In this document: positions 43,973 to 53,184 of the stretch, in pieces | Layout of the letters: the number at the start of each line of letters is the position of its first letter | Numbering within the stretch: the stretch's first letter is position 1 | Assembly: GCA_024682415.1 (NCBI GenBank) | Contig: JAIKZG010000012.1 | Coordinates: forward strand, 21,446 to 85,445 | DNA: 64,000 nucleotides | Origin: Prevotella sp. | Lineage (GTDB): Bacteria > Bacteroidota > Bacteroidia > Bacteroidales > Bacteroidaceae | Reading direction: 5' to 3' | Position numbers and translations under genes: made by a program | The notes under the pieces: generated by a model | What the model was told of the DNA's origin: nothing | Seen by the model: only the letters and a program-made list of their open reading frames with translations | Databases searched by the model: none

Positions 43973-44533
43973 TTATTTTATATTTTTTATTAGTAATACC
44001 TTAATCCATTTAGATCGCTTTAAAACTAAAGGATTACAGCTTATATATATTGTAGCAGGTTTCTTATAGTTATAGTCCTTGGGTAATCCATATTTTATAA
44101 TGCCAGAATCGGCATATAATTGTTCTCTTGAATAATAATTATACATTCCACTATATTTCTTTATCAAATAAAGAATATTTAATGGAACTTTTGCCGTCTT
44201 ACCATCTTTATTATACAAACCAAAGTTAGATATAAATAATTCAGAATGAGCGTTACTAATATAAAGATTAGAATGGACATACAAGTTATTTACGACGGCA
44301 TGATTATTTACAAATTCAGCTATAGTATTGAAATCGCACTTATCAATAAATAAGGTATCCGTTGTTACCATATTTTTAGACATAATGCTAATATCATGAG
44401 TATTACGATTTGCGTCTTCCGCCATTAGTGGATCGAAGCAAACAACAATAGAATCACTTTCGTCTAATGTATTATTATTTTTCGCACGACACGAAACAAA
44501 AGATAGTAATACAATTATTACAACATATTTCAT
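43973..44533 (-). CDS. Small lipoprotein, candidate immunity protein
   Basis: 186 residues with lipoprotein signal MKYVVIIVLLSFVSC. The mature part has no recognised domain; it has a run of short repeats with N/H (NNLYVHSNLYISNAHSELF) and a basic end (LKRSKWIKVLLIKNIK). Its ATG overlaps the stop of the Rhs toxin gene (ATGA), and polymorphic toxin genes are normally followed by their immunity gene. That position is the only ground for the role; a lipoprotein could stop the toxin in the periplasm. Confidence 0.5.
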   Translation of the reverse strand: MKYVVIIVLLSFVSCRAKNNNTLDESDSIVVCFDPLMAEDANRNTHDISIMSKNMVTTDTLFIDKCDFNTIAEFVNNHAVVNNLYVHSNLYISNAHSELFISNFGLYNKDGKTAKVPLNILYLIKKYSGMYNYYSREQLYADSGIIKYGLPKDYNYKKPATIYISCNPLVLKRSKWIKVLLIKNIK

Positions 44534-47500
44534 ATTATAGGAGCATTAGAAATTGAACTTCTTGTTTTAAAAGGAATACCAGAATGACTTTTACGCACAG
44601 TTTCTCCATTTTTTATGGCAGTATCCTTTTCGTCACCGATGATAACTCTTCTCTCTTCTTTATTCCCATATTGCTCATCATATTGTCTTGCTCTATCATT
44701 ATGAATAGAATGATTATTTGAATCATCCACAGCATGATCAAATTCATGTTCTAATCTTGTTGCTGGGGATTGTGAGCCATCTTCTACATAAATACCAGTC
44801 CTTGACTCCCAACGAATTATTTTTTTACCGTTTTGAGAATAATATTCTGTATCAGGAGTATAATCTATCGCCTTATCATTACCATCATACAAATATATGT
44901 CATATTTACTATTTGTTGCTGCCAACATCATCTTTTTCCCGCCTCCATTTTTTGTATTATAATTATAAGCGTTTATAAAATCGCGTACAAAATTATTAGA
45001 CGGATATGCGATACTTTTTTTTCCTCTATAACCTTTAAATATATATTCTTGGTATTGATTTTTATTATCTTTATAAATAATATGAATATCTCTGCCATCA
45101 GGATCAATTGCGTTTACAGGATTATTTGCACAATACAAATAAGAATCAAGATTACGGTATTTCTCTGCCAGTGGATCAACACTTGTCCACATGGCAAGAA
45201 CTGGGTCGTACATTCGTGCGCCATAATCATACCAATCAAGTCCATGAGTTCTATCAAGTTCCTTGCCATTGTATTTATACTTCTGCAAGAATGGATTAGT
45301 ACTAATATTAGTTATTACGCCTCCAAATGGATAATAATGATTTACCTGCTCCACCTGTCCTTTTTCATTTTTCACAATTCTGTTGTTGCCTAAATGATCT
45401 TTTGTGTAATAATGGAAAGCAACATTCGCACCGTTAATACTTGCGTAACCTCCATCAAACACACATTTAGTATCATTCTTAGAGAAAATGAAATCATTCA
45501 GATAGTTTGTTTCGTCCTGTTCATTTGCACCTACTAAAGATGTCTTACCTGACGATTTTGTCATTATTTTGCTGCCATCAGCATTATATACATATTCAAT
45601 GTTGTTGCCATTCTTAAATTCTATCCTCTTAGGATGATTGAGATAATCATAAATGATATTGTTTATACCTTTATTAGTATCACGAATCAGGCAACCTACA
45701 TTATTGTACTTATACTCTTGGGCATCATTTGAGCCATCCTTAAATTCCATTTGAGCATATTTGTTTACCGCATCAGCTTTGTCAGAAACGGCAGCCAAAT
45801 GCCCGGCAGAATAGTTAAGTTGCAAATCGTCGACTTCACCAAACTTGCCGATGTCTTTCATTCCTCTTCTTTGAAGACGCATTATTCGGCTGTTGTCATC
45901 GTATTTTAATATCTTTTCATCATAACAATTCGCATTAGTATTCAATCCGTCTTGTTCGCCATATTCCGCCGATGTCAAGCGATCAAGACCATCATAAGCG
46001 AATTTATATCCTCGCTTTTGCTTATCTCCACTCGCAATCCACAACTGACTGCTTATATTTCCATTAAAACAGGGAGTACCTACACCATCTGTATAGTGGA
46101 GTTCTTCTGTGAAATCATTGCTGCTGATTTTGTTTAACCAGCCATTTACATTATAGGCATAATTGACGGCATCTATACCTGTAGAAGATGACTGAGATGG
46201 ATTCATGTTATCTTCGCTTTGGGCTAAGAGTTGCCCACGTTTTACGCTCTTAATCTGTCCGAGGTCGTTATATTCTATTTCTTTAATCCTTTGTTTCTTG
46301 TAGGTATTGCCAATTTTAATTTCCAAATCTTCTGATAATAGCAAACCTGTCTTATCGCTGTAATTATTAGTCAGAATACGAGTAATATTTTGTGCTGGTA
46401 TATTTTCTTCCGACTTAAGAAGCTGATTAGTAAATGTATAATCGTTATTGGTCGTTATCAAACCATATTTAGGAGTATAACTATATTGTTCTATTATATT
46501 TCCTTTGTAATCATAAAAATAAGCATCAAAAAACCTTGAACCATCGGATGCAATTCGTAATTGACCTGTTTTCATCGACCTTGCCACAATCAAATCCGAA
46601 TCACTGATTTCTCTATTTATCTCTGCAAACTCTTTTGAATAGATATTAAGGAAGTCATAATTATCATAATAATCCACACTTTCAATTACAGGATTATTTA
46701 TGCTTGTTGAATATTGCAACATATAACCAGTTCCACATATACCGCCACCTGAACTAAGTGGGACATCGTGATTCATTTTGTCTTTATCAAATTTGTCGCA
46801 AATACCTTGTACAACTTTCCTTCCAAATTTATCATATAGCATAAAACGATATTTGCCTGCATCCCTTAATGTTCCATCTTGATAGAAAGTAGGATAATCA
46901 TTATTGTCGTACCAATATTGTTCAAACGCACATGCCGGCAATATTCGTCTTATGATATTACCATGACTGTCATACTGATATTCATAAGCATTTGTATTTA
47001 TATTTTTATCACTTTGATAATTAGGAGTAAGGACATAACGAAGCTGACCGGCAAGATTGTAGACATAATAGGTATCATTATTTCCATTACGTCTTTCCAA
47101 AACTGTATTGCCAAAAAGATTCTTATATGTTACAGTTTTATGACCATCCTCATCTATCACTTCTTCGCCTGTCAATGTTCCGGCACCGTAATAACCTAAA
47201 TCTTGCAATCCATCTTTTGACAAAGGCGCATCATACCATTTGACAGAATTTGCCTGATTCGTAATATAACGTATGATTTTCTTTTTATCAGCCGAGTGCC
47301 ACGGCATTCCAGCCATCATCTTTGAAATAGGACGTTGCATCACGTCGTAGGTATTAAACGTGTGCGCATTATTATCTTTATAAAAATCTGAAGATAATTG
47401 ATTAAATGCACTTCTTTCTATAAAGTCTGGCTGAGTGCTGCCTGGTATAGGCGACCATTGTTCTGCAAGATTACCATTTATATCATATACATTATATGTA

Positions 47501-47748
47501 TTTACATACTTGCCAGACTGGTTTAATCCATTCTGAGCAGTTTGTATTGGTCTGCCAAGACCATCATAATATTGTATGGTGGTTCGTGTATTTAAATTCT
47601 CGTCAATACCCGGATCTATGTCATCATCGTATGAATATGCTTGAAGCATAGTCATCGATTTTACATAGTTATGATTCTCTGATTGTCCATATGATACATT
47701 ATATGAAATGTTCAATAAGACAAAAGCGATTATTATTCTTATTTTCAT
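44530..47748 (-). CDS. RHS-repeat polymorphic toxin with HEFDH metallopeptidase tail
   Basis: 1072 residues. Signal peptide ending SYGQ; N-terminal DUF6443-like part (TIQYYDGLGRPIQTAQNG); many YD repeats (YVYNLAGQLRYVL, YDGLDRLTSAEYGE); RHS core at about 780-885 ending YDYGARMYDPVLAMWTSVDP and NPVNAIDPDGRD. The last 185 residues are the variable tail. They hold SPATRLEHEFDHAVDDSNN (near residue 1003), an HExxH zinc-peptidase motif, followed by NKEERRVIIGDEKD and ending SHSG-type motif as in M91/NleD-like effectors. Likely a shell-enclosed zinc peptidase acting on rival or host proteins. Overlaps both neighbours by four bases. Confidence 0.85.
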   Translation of the reverse strand: MKIRIIIAFVLLNISYNVSYGQSENHNYVKSMTMLQAYSYDDDIDPGIDENLNTRTTIQYYDGLGRPIQTAQNGLNQSGKYVNTYNVYDINGNLAEQWSPIPGSTQPDFIERSAFNQLSSDFYKDNNAHTFNTYDVMQRPISKMMAGMPWHSADKKKIIRYITNQANSVKWYDAPLSKDGLQDLGYYGAGTLTGEEVIDEDGHKTVTYKNLFGNTVLERRNGNNDTYYVYNLAGQLRYVLTPNYQSDKNINTNAYEYQYDSHGNIIRRILPACAFEQYWYDNNDYPTFYQDGTLRDAGKYRFMLYDKFGRKVVQGICDKFDKDKMNHDVPLSSGGGICGTGYMLQYSTSINNPVIESVDYYDNYDFLNIYSKEFAEINREISDSDLIVARSMKTGQLRIASDGSRFFDAYFYDYKGNIIEQYSYTPKYGLITTNNDYTFTNQLLKSEENIPAQNITRILTNNYSDKTGLLLSEDLEIKIGNTYKKQRIKEIEYNDLGQIKSVKRGQLLAQSEDNMNPSQSSSTGIDAVNYAYNVNGWLNKISSNDFTEELHYTDGVGTPCFNGNISSQLWIASGDKQKRGYKFAYDGLDRLTSAEYGEQDGLNTNANCYDEKILKYDDNSRIMRLQRRGMKDIGKFGEVDDLQLNYSAGHLAAVSDKADAVNKYAQMEFKDGSNDAQEYKYNNVGCLIRDTNKGINNIIYDYLNHPKRIEFKNGNNIEYVYNADGSKIMTKSSGKTSLVGANEQDETNYLNDFIFSKNDTKCVFDGGYASINGANVAFHYYTKDHLGNNRIVKNEKGQVEQVNHYYPFGGVITNISTNPFLQKYKYNGKELDRTHGLDWYDYGARMYDPVLAMWTSVDPLAEKYRNLDSYLYCANNPVNAIDPDGRDIHIIYKDNKNQYQEYIFKGYRGKKSIAYPSNNFVRDFINAYNYNTKNGGGKKMMLAATNSKYDIYLYDGNDKAIDYTPDTEYYSQNGKKIIRWESRTGIYVEDGSQSPATRLEHEFDHAVDDSNNHSIHNDRARQYDEQYGNKEERRVIIGDEKDTAIKNGETVRKSHSGIPFKTRSSISNAPII

Positions 47749-50690
47749 TTTACTATGTTATATCTATTTCTACTTAACAGTTTAAACCAGCTATCCGATG
47801 ACTCTGTCAGTCGTCCCAAACCGTCATATTCATAATAAGTAGTATAACCGTTAGGCATAGCCATCTCTTCAACCTTATTTAAAATATAATTCCAATAATA
47901 TGATTTTTTCAATGTATTTTCTTCATCATATATAGGCGTTTCTAAAATTGTTCCCTCTATTATAGAGGTAACATAACAGTCATTTCCTTGATATGTTATT
48001 GCAGTTGTCGGTTTACCTCTCATTTTATATTTGCATAGAGCGGAAGTTGGCGTATAAGAAAGATAATTAACTATAGTATCTACCGTATTATCATAATTAT
48101 ATCTTAATTCCGCAGCCGGAACATCACCACGACCATTTAAAGCTTTACTACCTCCTCCGTATTGAGTTCGCAAACCGCTGACGAAAGTATTATTCCTATA
48201 TAATTTCTTTTCAATAGGAGTTAAATCAAAACGATAACACAATAATAAATTAACTACAATAGGGTTATTAAAAGGGTAGGTATATTGCTCTTTTATTTCA
48301 AAATCATTTCTTTTTGTCGTTTTTGAAGATAAAAGTCTTAATGTTGAATAATGCGAATATGGCAGTCCCATAAATAGTTTACAGTCAAACATATTATATT
48401 GATGCGTATCTGTAACAGAATTATTTCCATAATAAGTTGAAATCGTATCTTCTACTACATCATATTTAGGACAAAGTAGTTTATATACACCACCAGTAAA
48501 ATAACTAAATGTTGCGGAACTGCCCCAATTTACGTATCCTAAGTTACATGATAAAACAGAATCTTTCTCAGCATTGTCTTTTCTATATCCATATTTGCAT
48601 CTTTGGGCAATCTGTCCTTGTGTATCATATTGCTCTGAAAGTAATAATTTACCTCTTTTATATCCTCGTTCCGTAAACATATCAAATGGTGATGGCTCAT
48701 GCTTGGAATAGTCAAGAATAAACCTTTCATCCATAGCACTTGATATATTATTATATCTGTAGCATTTATATGATCCATCCATAGACGTTTCCTTTACATA
48801 AGAATAACCAATATGAGGACCGAAAGAGTTTGCCAACGGTATGATGGAAGACGTTCTATATACAGATTGTAAAGAATATGCGTTTTTATATTTTATGTCT
48901 GCCATCCAATTACTCCAGCTATAACATGGTGTAGCGAAAAGTTCACCGCTTGATTTGCCTGTCTTAGGATCTATATATGAAAATGTATGTTGATTAACAA
49001 TACTTGTTTCTTTTGTATCTGCATAATCGGTTATACTTTTAATACGCATTCCACCTGCCATTCCTGCCTTATTTTCCATGTGGCTTCTGTCAAGAGAAAC
49101 ACAAGAAGAATAATCATTCAGTTCATAATTAAATACACTCTTTCCTCCAGTTGGGTATATGATTTCTTTAAGTTGTCCATAAGAAGCAAAATTTGCATTG
49201 GGGTTTCTTTTAATTAAGGCGTTTTTGTCATTTGAAGCAAATTCCGTTCCATTATAATAGCCCCAATGGTCGGCAGCCGTTGTTAAATAGTTTTTAGGTA
49301 AAAGATCATAATTGCTATATCTTAACTTATATTCTCCTAACGATCCAGTTTCGCTTGCATTTTGACAAAGTGAGATAGAAGTAAGATGCATTCGGCTATT
49401 ATAATCATAATTAAAATCAATACGTCTATTATAATCTATTTTGATGGAGTTAAGTACTTTTAATCTTGTCACGCTTAATGGTTGCGCTATGCTATTAGTA
49501 GTCTTGTCTCTATACTGATATTTTTTTACTTTATCATTATTAGTCTGCAAATACCAAAAATAATCAAAAGGCTCATTTGACACTACATCCTGAAAGAATT
49601 TATTGACATTTAGATAAGGATACATATCTTCCGTTTTTACAGGAGAATATGATGAGTTGAAGCATATCTTCAACTGATTAGCCAATGTTATTTCTTTCAG
49701 GTATACGGGAGAATTTAATATACCGCCATATGGAAATTTAGAATTGTTTCCTAATATCTCTTGTCCATACTTTAACGTTTTTGAATTATATTCGCGTATG
49801 TATTGCTCATAAAAGGAATTATAGAATTGTGCAATAAATGCGCCACGTTCGTAATCAAGTTTATATATTACATTTCCAAATTTATCGGTTACTTTTGTCA
49901 AGAACCAGCTATTGGCATAAAAAGGAGAAGTACGCTCAAGACTGGTCTGATTAAAGAAATTAACAGAATATTCAATAGAATTATTATCTCCTCCAAAAAT
50001 ATAACAATATCCCTGACTGTCACGGATAGTAAAACCTTTAATTACTTTAGGTTGTTTAGTTGTAGTCATATCTCCAGGATAATTTTCAATAAAAGGAGAA
50101 ATATAATTACTGTCTTCCTTTACATCAAAAACGATATCTATATTCTCATCGCATTTTACTTTCCATTGTCCATCATTACCCAGAAAGAATTGCCCGGTTT
50201 TACCCATAAAATTGAAATTAAAAACATCTGGCATAAAATCATAACGATGATACTCGACATCATGTTTTAATTTTTCTTCATCTTTCATGTCTTCAAGAAT
50301 TTTGCCATAAGATGAAAAATAATTATCAAAGGGTAAAATAGAGCTTTTCCTTGCCGGAACAAGTTCATCGGGTACGTTATAAATAGTTCTGGTTATTACA
50401 CCGCCGACGTTCAATGTCCAGTTATGTCCTGTCCAACTTGGCAAACTATTTATCATTACTCCGCTTGCATCATAGTCTAATGTGATATTAAAATCTTTAC
50501 CTCGTAATTTTGTTGAATACAATGGAATTGAAATATTAGGTTTCCCTGTATAATATGAAACAGGAATATTTCCATATCTTCCTAAATCAGAAGCATTTGG
50601 CGTAGGTATATCTTCAGGAACATATTGCTGAGAATATGATACAGCAGACATAAAAGCCATAAACAAAAATAATGTAATTCTTTTAAACAT
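47745..50690 (-). CDS. Exported YD-repeat/RHS-associated shell protein
   Basis: 981 residues with signal peptide (MFKRITLFLFMAFMSAVSYS). N-terminal part typical of the first gene in Bacteroidetes RHS pairs: NASDLGRYGNIPVSYYTG, ISIPLYSTKLRGKDFNITL, GHNWTLNVGGVITRTI. The middle is beta-rich with repeated tyrosines, and the end has a clear YD repeat (TTYYEYDGLGRLTESSDSW), so the RHS shell is divided between this gene and the next. No membrane anchor or toxin domain. First gene of the unit; ATGA overlap with the toxin gene. Confidence 0.8.
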   Translation of the reverse strand: MFKRITLFLFMAFMSAVSYSQQYVPEDIPTPNASDLGRYGNIPVSYYTGKPNISIPLYSTKLRGKDFNITLDYDASGVMINSLPSWTGHNWTLNVGGVITRTIYNVPDELVPARKSSILPFDNYFSSYGKILEDMKDEEKLKHDVEYHRYDFMPDVFNFNFMGKTGQFFLGNDGQWKVKCDENIDIVFDVKEDSNYISPFIENYPGDMTTTKQPKVIKGFTIRDSQGYCYIFGGDNNSIEYSVNFFNQTSLERTSPFYANSWFLTKVTDKFGNVIYKLDYERGAFIAQFYNSFYEQYIREYNSKTLKYGQEILGNNSKFPYGGILNSPVYLKEITLANQLKICFNSSYSPVKTEDMYPYLNVNKFFQDVVSNEPFDYFWYLQTNNDKVKKYQYRDKTTNSIAQPLSVTRLKVLNSIKIDYNRRIDFNYDYNSRMHLTSISLCQNASETGSLGEYKLRYSNYDLLPKNYLTTAADHWGYYNGTEFASNDKNALIKRNPNANFASYGQLKEIIYPTGGKSVFNYELNDYSSCVSLDRSHMENKAGMAGGMRIKSITDYADTKETSIVNQHTFSYIDPKTGKSSGELFATPCYSWSNWMADIKYKNAYSLQSVYRTSSIIPLANSFGPHIGYSYVKETSMDGSYKCYRYNNISSAMDERFILDYSKHEPSPFDMFTERGYKRGKLLLSEQYDTQGQIAQRCKYGYRKDNAEKDSVLSCNLGYVNWGSSATFSYFTGGVYKLLCPKYDVVEDTISTYYGNNSVTDTHQYNMFDCKLFMGLPYSHYSTLRLLSSKTTKRNDFEIKEQYTYPFNNPIVVNLLLCYRFDLTPIEKKLYRNNTFVSGLRTQYGGGSKALNGRGDVPAAELRYNYDNTVDTIVNYLSYTPTSALCKYKMRGKPTTAITYQGNDCYVTSIIEGTILETPIYDEENTLKKSYYWNYILNKVEEMAMPNGYTTYYEYDGLGRLTESSDSWFKLLSRNRYNIVK

Positions 50691-50749
50691 AAATTTTTTA
50701 TATGGGTATTAGTATAATAAATAATTATTCTAATTTTCTGAAACGTAAA

Positions 50750-50808
50750 CCAGAACGTAATTTGAACGCCATTCGGACAGCGTTCGGACAGCGTTCGAAT
50801 GGCGTTCT
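50750..50808. repeat. Intergenic repeat with inverted ends, copy 2
   Basis: CCAGAACGTAATTTGAACGC followed by a perfect 12-bp stem GAACGCCATTCG (50764-50775) with CGAATGGCGTTC (50796-50807); the loop has GGACAGCGTTC twice. It lies between the Rhs unit and the C10 peptidase cluster, in the same orientation as copy 1. Confidence 0.85.
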
Positions 50809-50881
50809 GATTAAATCATGAGAGGTTTTTAAAATATATGTGCATAAGCCCGAAAAGCAATGCACAGGAAAGTAAATTAGC

Positions 50882-51295
50882 TTACTTCTGGTTAAATCTG
50901 AAAGTATCAAATATATCGCCCGCTGTAACGCCTACGTCGGCACTTCTTTCTTCCTTGTCGTTTGGTTTGATTTCTACAGTCACGGTGTTGCCATTTATGC
51001 TTGCGGTCATCCATGAAATGGAAACGTTGTTTATGTCCTTGGCTGTAGTATACTTATCATATCCTGTAGCTGTCTTCTCCGTGATTTCTGTAAGCCAGAT
51101 GCGAGAATAATTTTTGCAGGTAAACGTGAATGTACCGCCCTCCTTAGGAACGGTTATTGTCTTCACTACTGAAGGCGTTGCGACTACTGTTTCTGTTCTC
51201 CACTTCATTGGCGACCAGTCAAATCTGTCGTCATTATTGCATGACGACAGAATAATAGAAATAGCGACCAAAGCTAATAAAAAAAATCTTTTCAT
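50882..51295 (-). CDS. Lipoprotein with BACON-like domain
   Basis: About 137 residues from the ATG at 51295, which gives the lipoprotein signal MKRFFLLALVAISIILSSC; a longer frame to 51370 would spoil it and overlap the upstream gene. The mature part is a single beta-sandwich: VVKTITVPKEGGTFTFTCKN, WLTEITEKTAT, SISWMTASINGNTVTVEIKP, AGDIFDTFRFNQ, close to BACON domains that bind mucin or glycans. It follows the C10 peptidase by 4 bases. Confidence 0.65.
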   Translation of the reverse strand: MKRFFLLALVAISIILSSCNNDDRFDWSPMKWRTETVVATPSVVKTITVPKEGGTFTFTCKNYSRIWLTEITEKTATGYDKYTTAKDINNVSISWMTASINGNTVTVEIKPNDKEERSADVGVTAGDIFDTFRFNQK

Positions 51296-51299
51296 AACC

Positions 51300-52469
51300 T
51301 TAGTTCCAATTCTTTTCGGTTTCGTAGGTATATGCAAAATATAAAACCTTATGTTCATATACAGCTCCATAAGCTTTACTTGCCTCCTCTACATTCCAAT
51401 TCTTTTCATTACTCAATACATATACATCTTTATAAGATTCCCCCCAACCATAATTTAAATGGAAATAATATGTGTTTCTTACTGTATTGTATTTCACATA
51501 TCCATCTGCTAAGAAAGAATGTCCGTCTACATAATGTTTTGTAGGTCCCCAACCATGCTTTGATCTACGACCAGAAACAACGATTACGCCATGTTTCGTT
51601 TTTAATACGTCTACAGCATGTTCTGCATTATAATCTTTAATTCCATATTTAGCAAACACATTAGACAAAGAAGCGGTTTCTGCACCAGAGCCATTAGGTC
51701 CATAAGACATATTAACGTCTACACCAAGTTGATGTACTAAATTTGATATTTCTTTGGTAGCAGCGTAAGAACGATAAAAATCATCTTTGACAATCTCATC
51801 CCATGATGTGATATAATCTATATTTGGACGCAAAACGGTCAAAGCCTGCGCGCCTGCTATCGCTACACAACCTGCGAGAGCATGCTTGCCGTTAATAATA
51901 GGACAATCATTATTATATGGACTATATTGATGCCATGACACCTTACATTTTGGTTGCAATCGCTCAACAATTTTTATTTCAGGTCCTGCTGATTCATCTT
52001 CCTTGTCAATCATATGTGACATATCATGATTTTTATCATCCATCTTAGCGATTAAAGATTGAACAATAAAAGCAGCATCACTTAAAGTGTCTTCTAAAAT
52101 AGTATTTACATCCAAGGAATTCTCTTTCATAAAATAAGCCAACGGACAAATAGCTTTACCATCAGTTGCGACCAAAACAGTTCCCATATTATCATTCATA
52201 GGAACGGTATAAAAAGATGTTTCCTGAGAAATAGCACGTGTGTTAGGGTATTTGCTGGTTGGCAATTCATAAACGCCTTTCACAGACATTTCTTTATTTA
52301 TAGCTCTTGTAGACTCGCCATTAATGCTCTTAGCAAAAGCTAATGCCATTTTTGCTATACGATTATTTGAATTATCTACACTTGGAGATTGTGTAGAAAT
52401 ATCCTCATTATTGCATGAGAAGAAACATACAAAGACCGACAATAAAGCGGCAAAATGCTTTAATTTCAT
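51300..52469 (-). CDS. C10 family cysteine peptidase (streptopain type), lipoprotein
   Basis: 389 residues. Lipoprotein signal ending FVCFFSC; a Spi-like pro-domain at about 35-150 (IAKMALAFAKSIN; FYTVPMNDNMGTVLVATDG); then the peptidase. The catalytic cysteine is in AGCVAIAGAQALTVL (near 198) and the histidine in GHSFLADGYV (near 316), with FHLNYGWGESYKDVYV after it. C10 enzymes such as SpeB, PrtT and B. fragilis Bfp cleave host proteins and are made as zymogens. Middle gene of a three-gene cluster. Confidence 0.92.
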   Translation of the reverse strand: MKLKHFAALLSVFVCFFSCNNEDISTQSPSVDNSNNRIAKMALAFAKSINGESTRAINKEMSVKGVYELPTSKYPNTRAISQETSFYTVPMNDNMGTVLVATDGKAICPLAYFMKENSLDVNTILEDTLSDAAFIVQSLIAKMDDKNHDMSHMIDKEDESAGPEIKIVERLQPKCKVSWHQYSPYNNDCPIINGKHALAGCVAIAGAQALTVLRPNIDYITSWDEIVKDDFYRSYAATKEISNLVHQLGVDVNMSYGPNGSGAETASLSNVFAKYGIKDYNAEHAVDVLKTKHGVIVVSGRRSKHGWGPTKHYVDGHSFLADGYVKYNTVRNTYYFHLNYGWGESYKDVYVLSNEKNWNVEEASKAYGAVYEHKVLYFAYTYETEKNWN

Positions 52470-52561
52470 TATTGTTGTTTATGTATTATTTGTCTACTCT
52501 TTACTATTAGCTTTTCGACATCCGCTCCTTTTTATCAGTGAGGTCTGATTTATATAACATG

Positions 52562-52933
52562 TTATAATTCTATATACTGAATCTCTTGATAAAGAATATT
52601 ATCATGAGAGGTTATTACTATACTATATAAGCCACTTTCTTCTATTGGCAGAGAGAAACGATAATGAAAAGGAATTATGCTTTCCGTTACATTTTCTATA
52701 ATCTCACCATTTCTATATATGCAAATAGTTACGTCTTTGTATTCTCTATTGAAATTTATTGTCAGAATTTGATTTGACAAATAATAATTGATATATATAT
52801 CAGATAGCTTAAATGCTTTTTTCCCTCCAAATGGGGGCGTCGGGACTTTTTCGTCTTTGTTATTTCTTTGTGCCAAAATGTTATGAGGCATAAGAAAAAA
52901 TACAGCGATAAAAAATAATAGTTTTACTTTCAT
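52562..52933 (-). CDS. DUF3244 family exported protein
   Basis: About 123 residues from the ATG at 52933 (MKVKLLFFIAVFFLMPHNILAQ signal peptide, split here: MKVKLLFFIAVFFL then MPHNILAQ). The longer frame to 52978 adds a non-signal prefix. The body is one small beta-sandwich (YYLSNQILTINFNREYKDVT; GLYSIVITSHDNILYQEI), typical of DUF3244. Such genes often sit beside C10 peptidases and may act as inhibitors or partners; that role is inference. First gene of the cluster, 93 bases before the peptidase. Confidence 0.7.
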   Translation of the reverse strand: MKVKLLFFIAVFFLMPHNILAQRNNKDEKVPTPPFGGKKAFKLSDIYINYYLSNQILTINFNREYKDVTICIYRNGEIIENVTESIIPFHYRFSLPIEESGLYSIVITSHDNILYQEIQYIEL

Positions 52934-53122
52934 TTTAGTTACGTACAATCTCTGGTTTTGTTTAAAAATCGACGGCAAAAGTATGTCGTGGCTGACAATT
53001 CTGCAAATAATTCGCCAAAAACTTTAAAATTGATGTTGCACGGCGAAAATTCGTAATTTGCTGAAACCCATAATGTTGCGCGAAACGCAACGCAAAATAA
53101 GGGGGCAAATTGCAACATTTTT

Positions 53123-53154
53123 CTTGTGTATTTGTGAGCTAAACGTTACTTTTG
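53123..53154 (+). promoter_or_regulatory. Promoter of the TPR/HTH regulator
   Basis: CTTG (53123-53126), 20 bases, TACTTTTG (53147-53154), 31 bases before the start. Confidence 0.6.
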
Positions 53155-53184
53155 CACAGCAAAAACAAACAATTATAACTAATA

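Noticed and set aside
50882..51370. Longer start for the BACON-like lipoprotein
   Set aside because: It would add 25 residues before a clear lipoprotein signal and overlap the peptidase gene by 71 bases.
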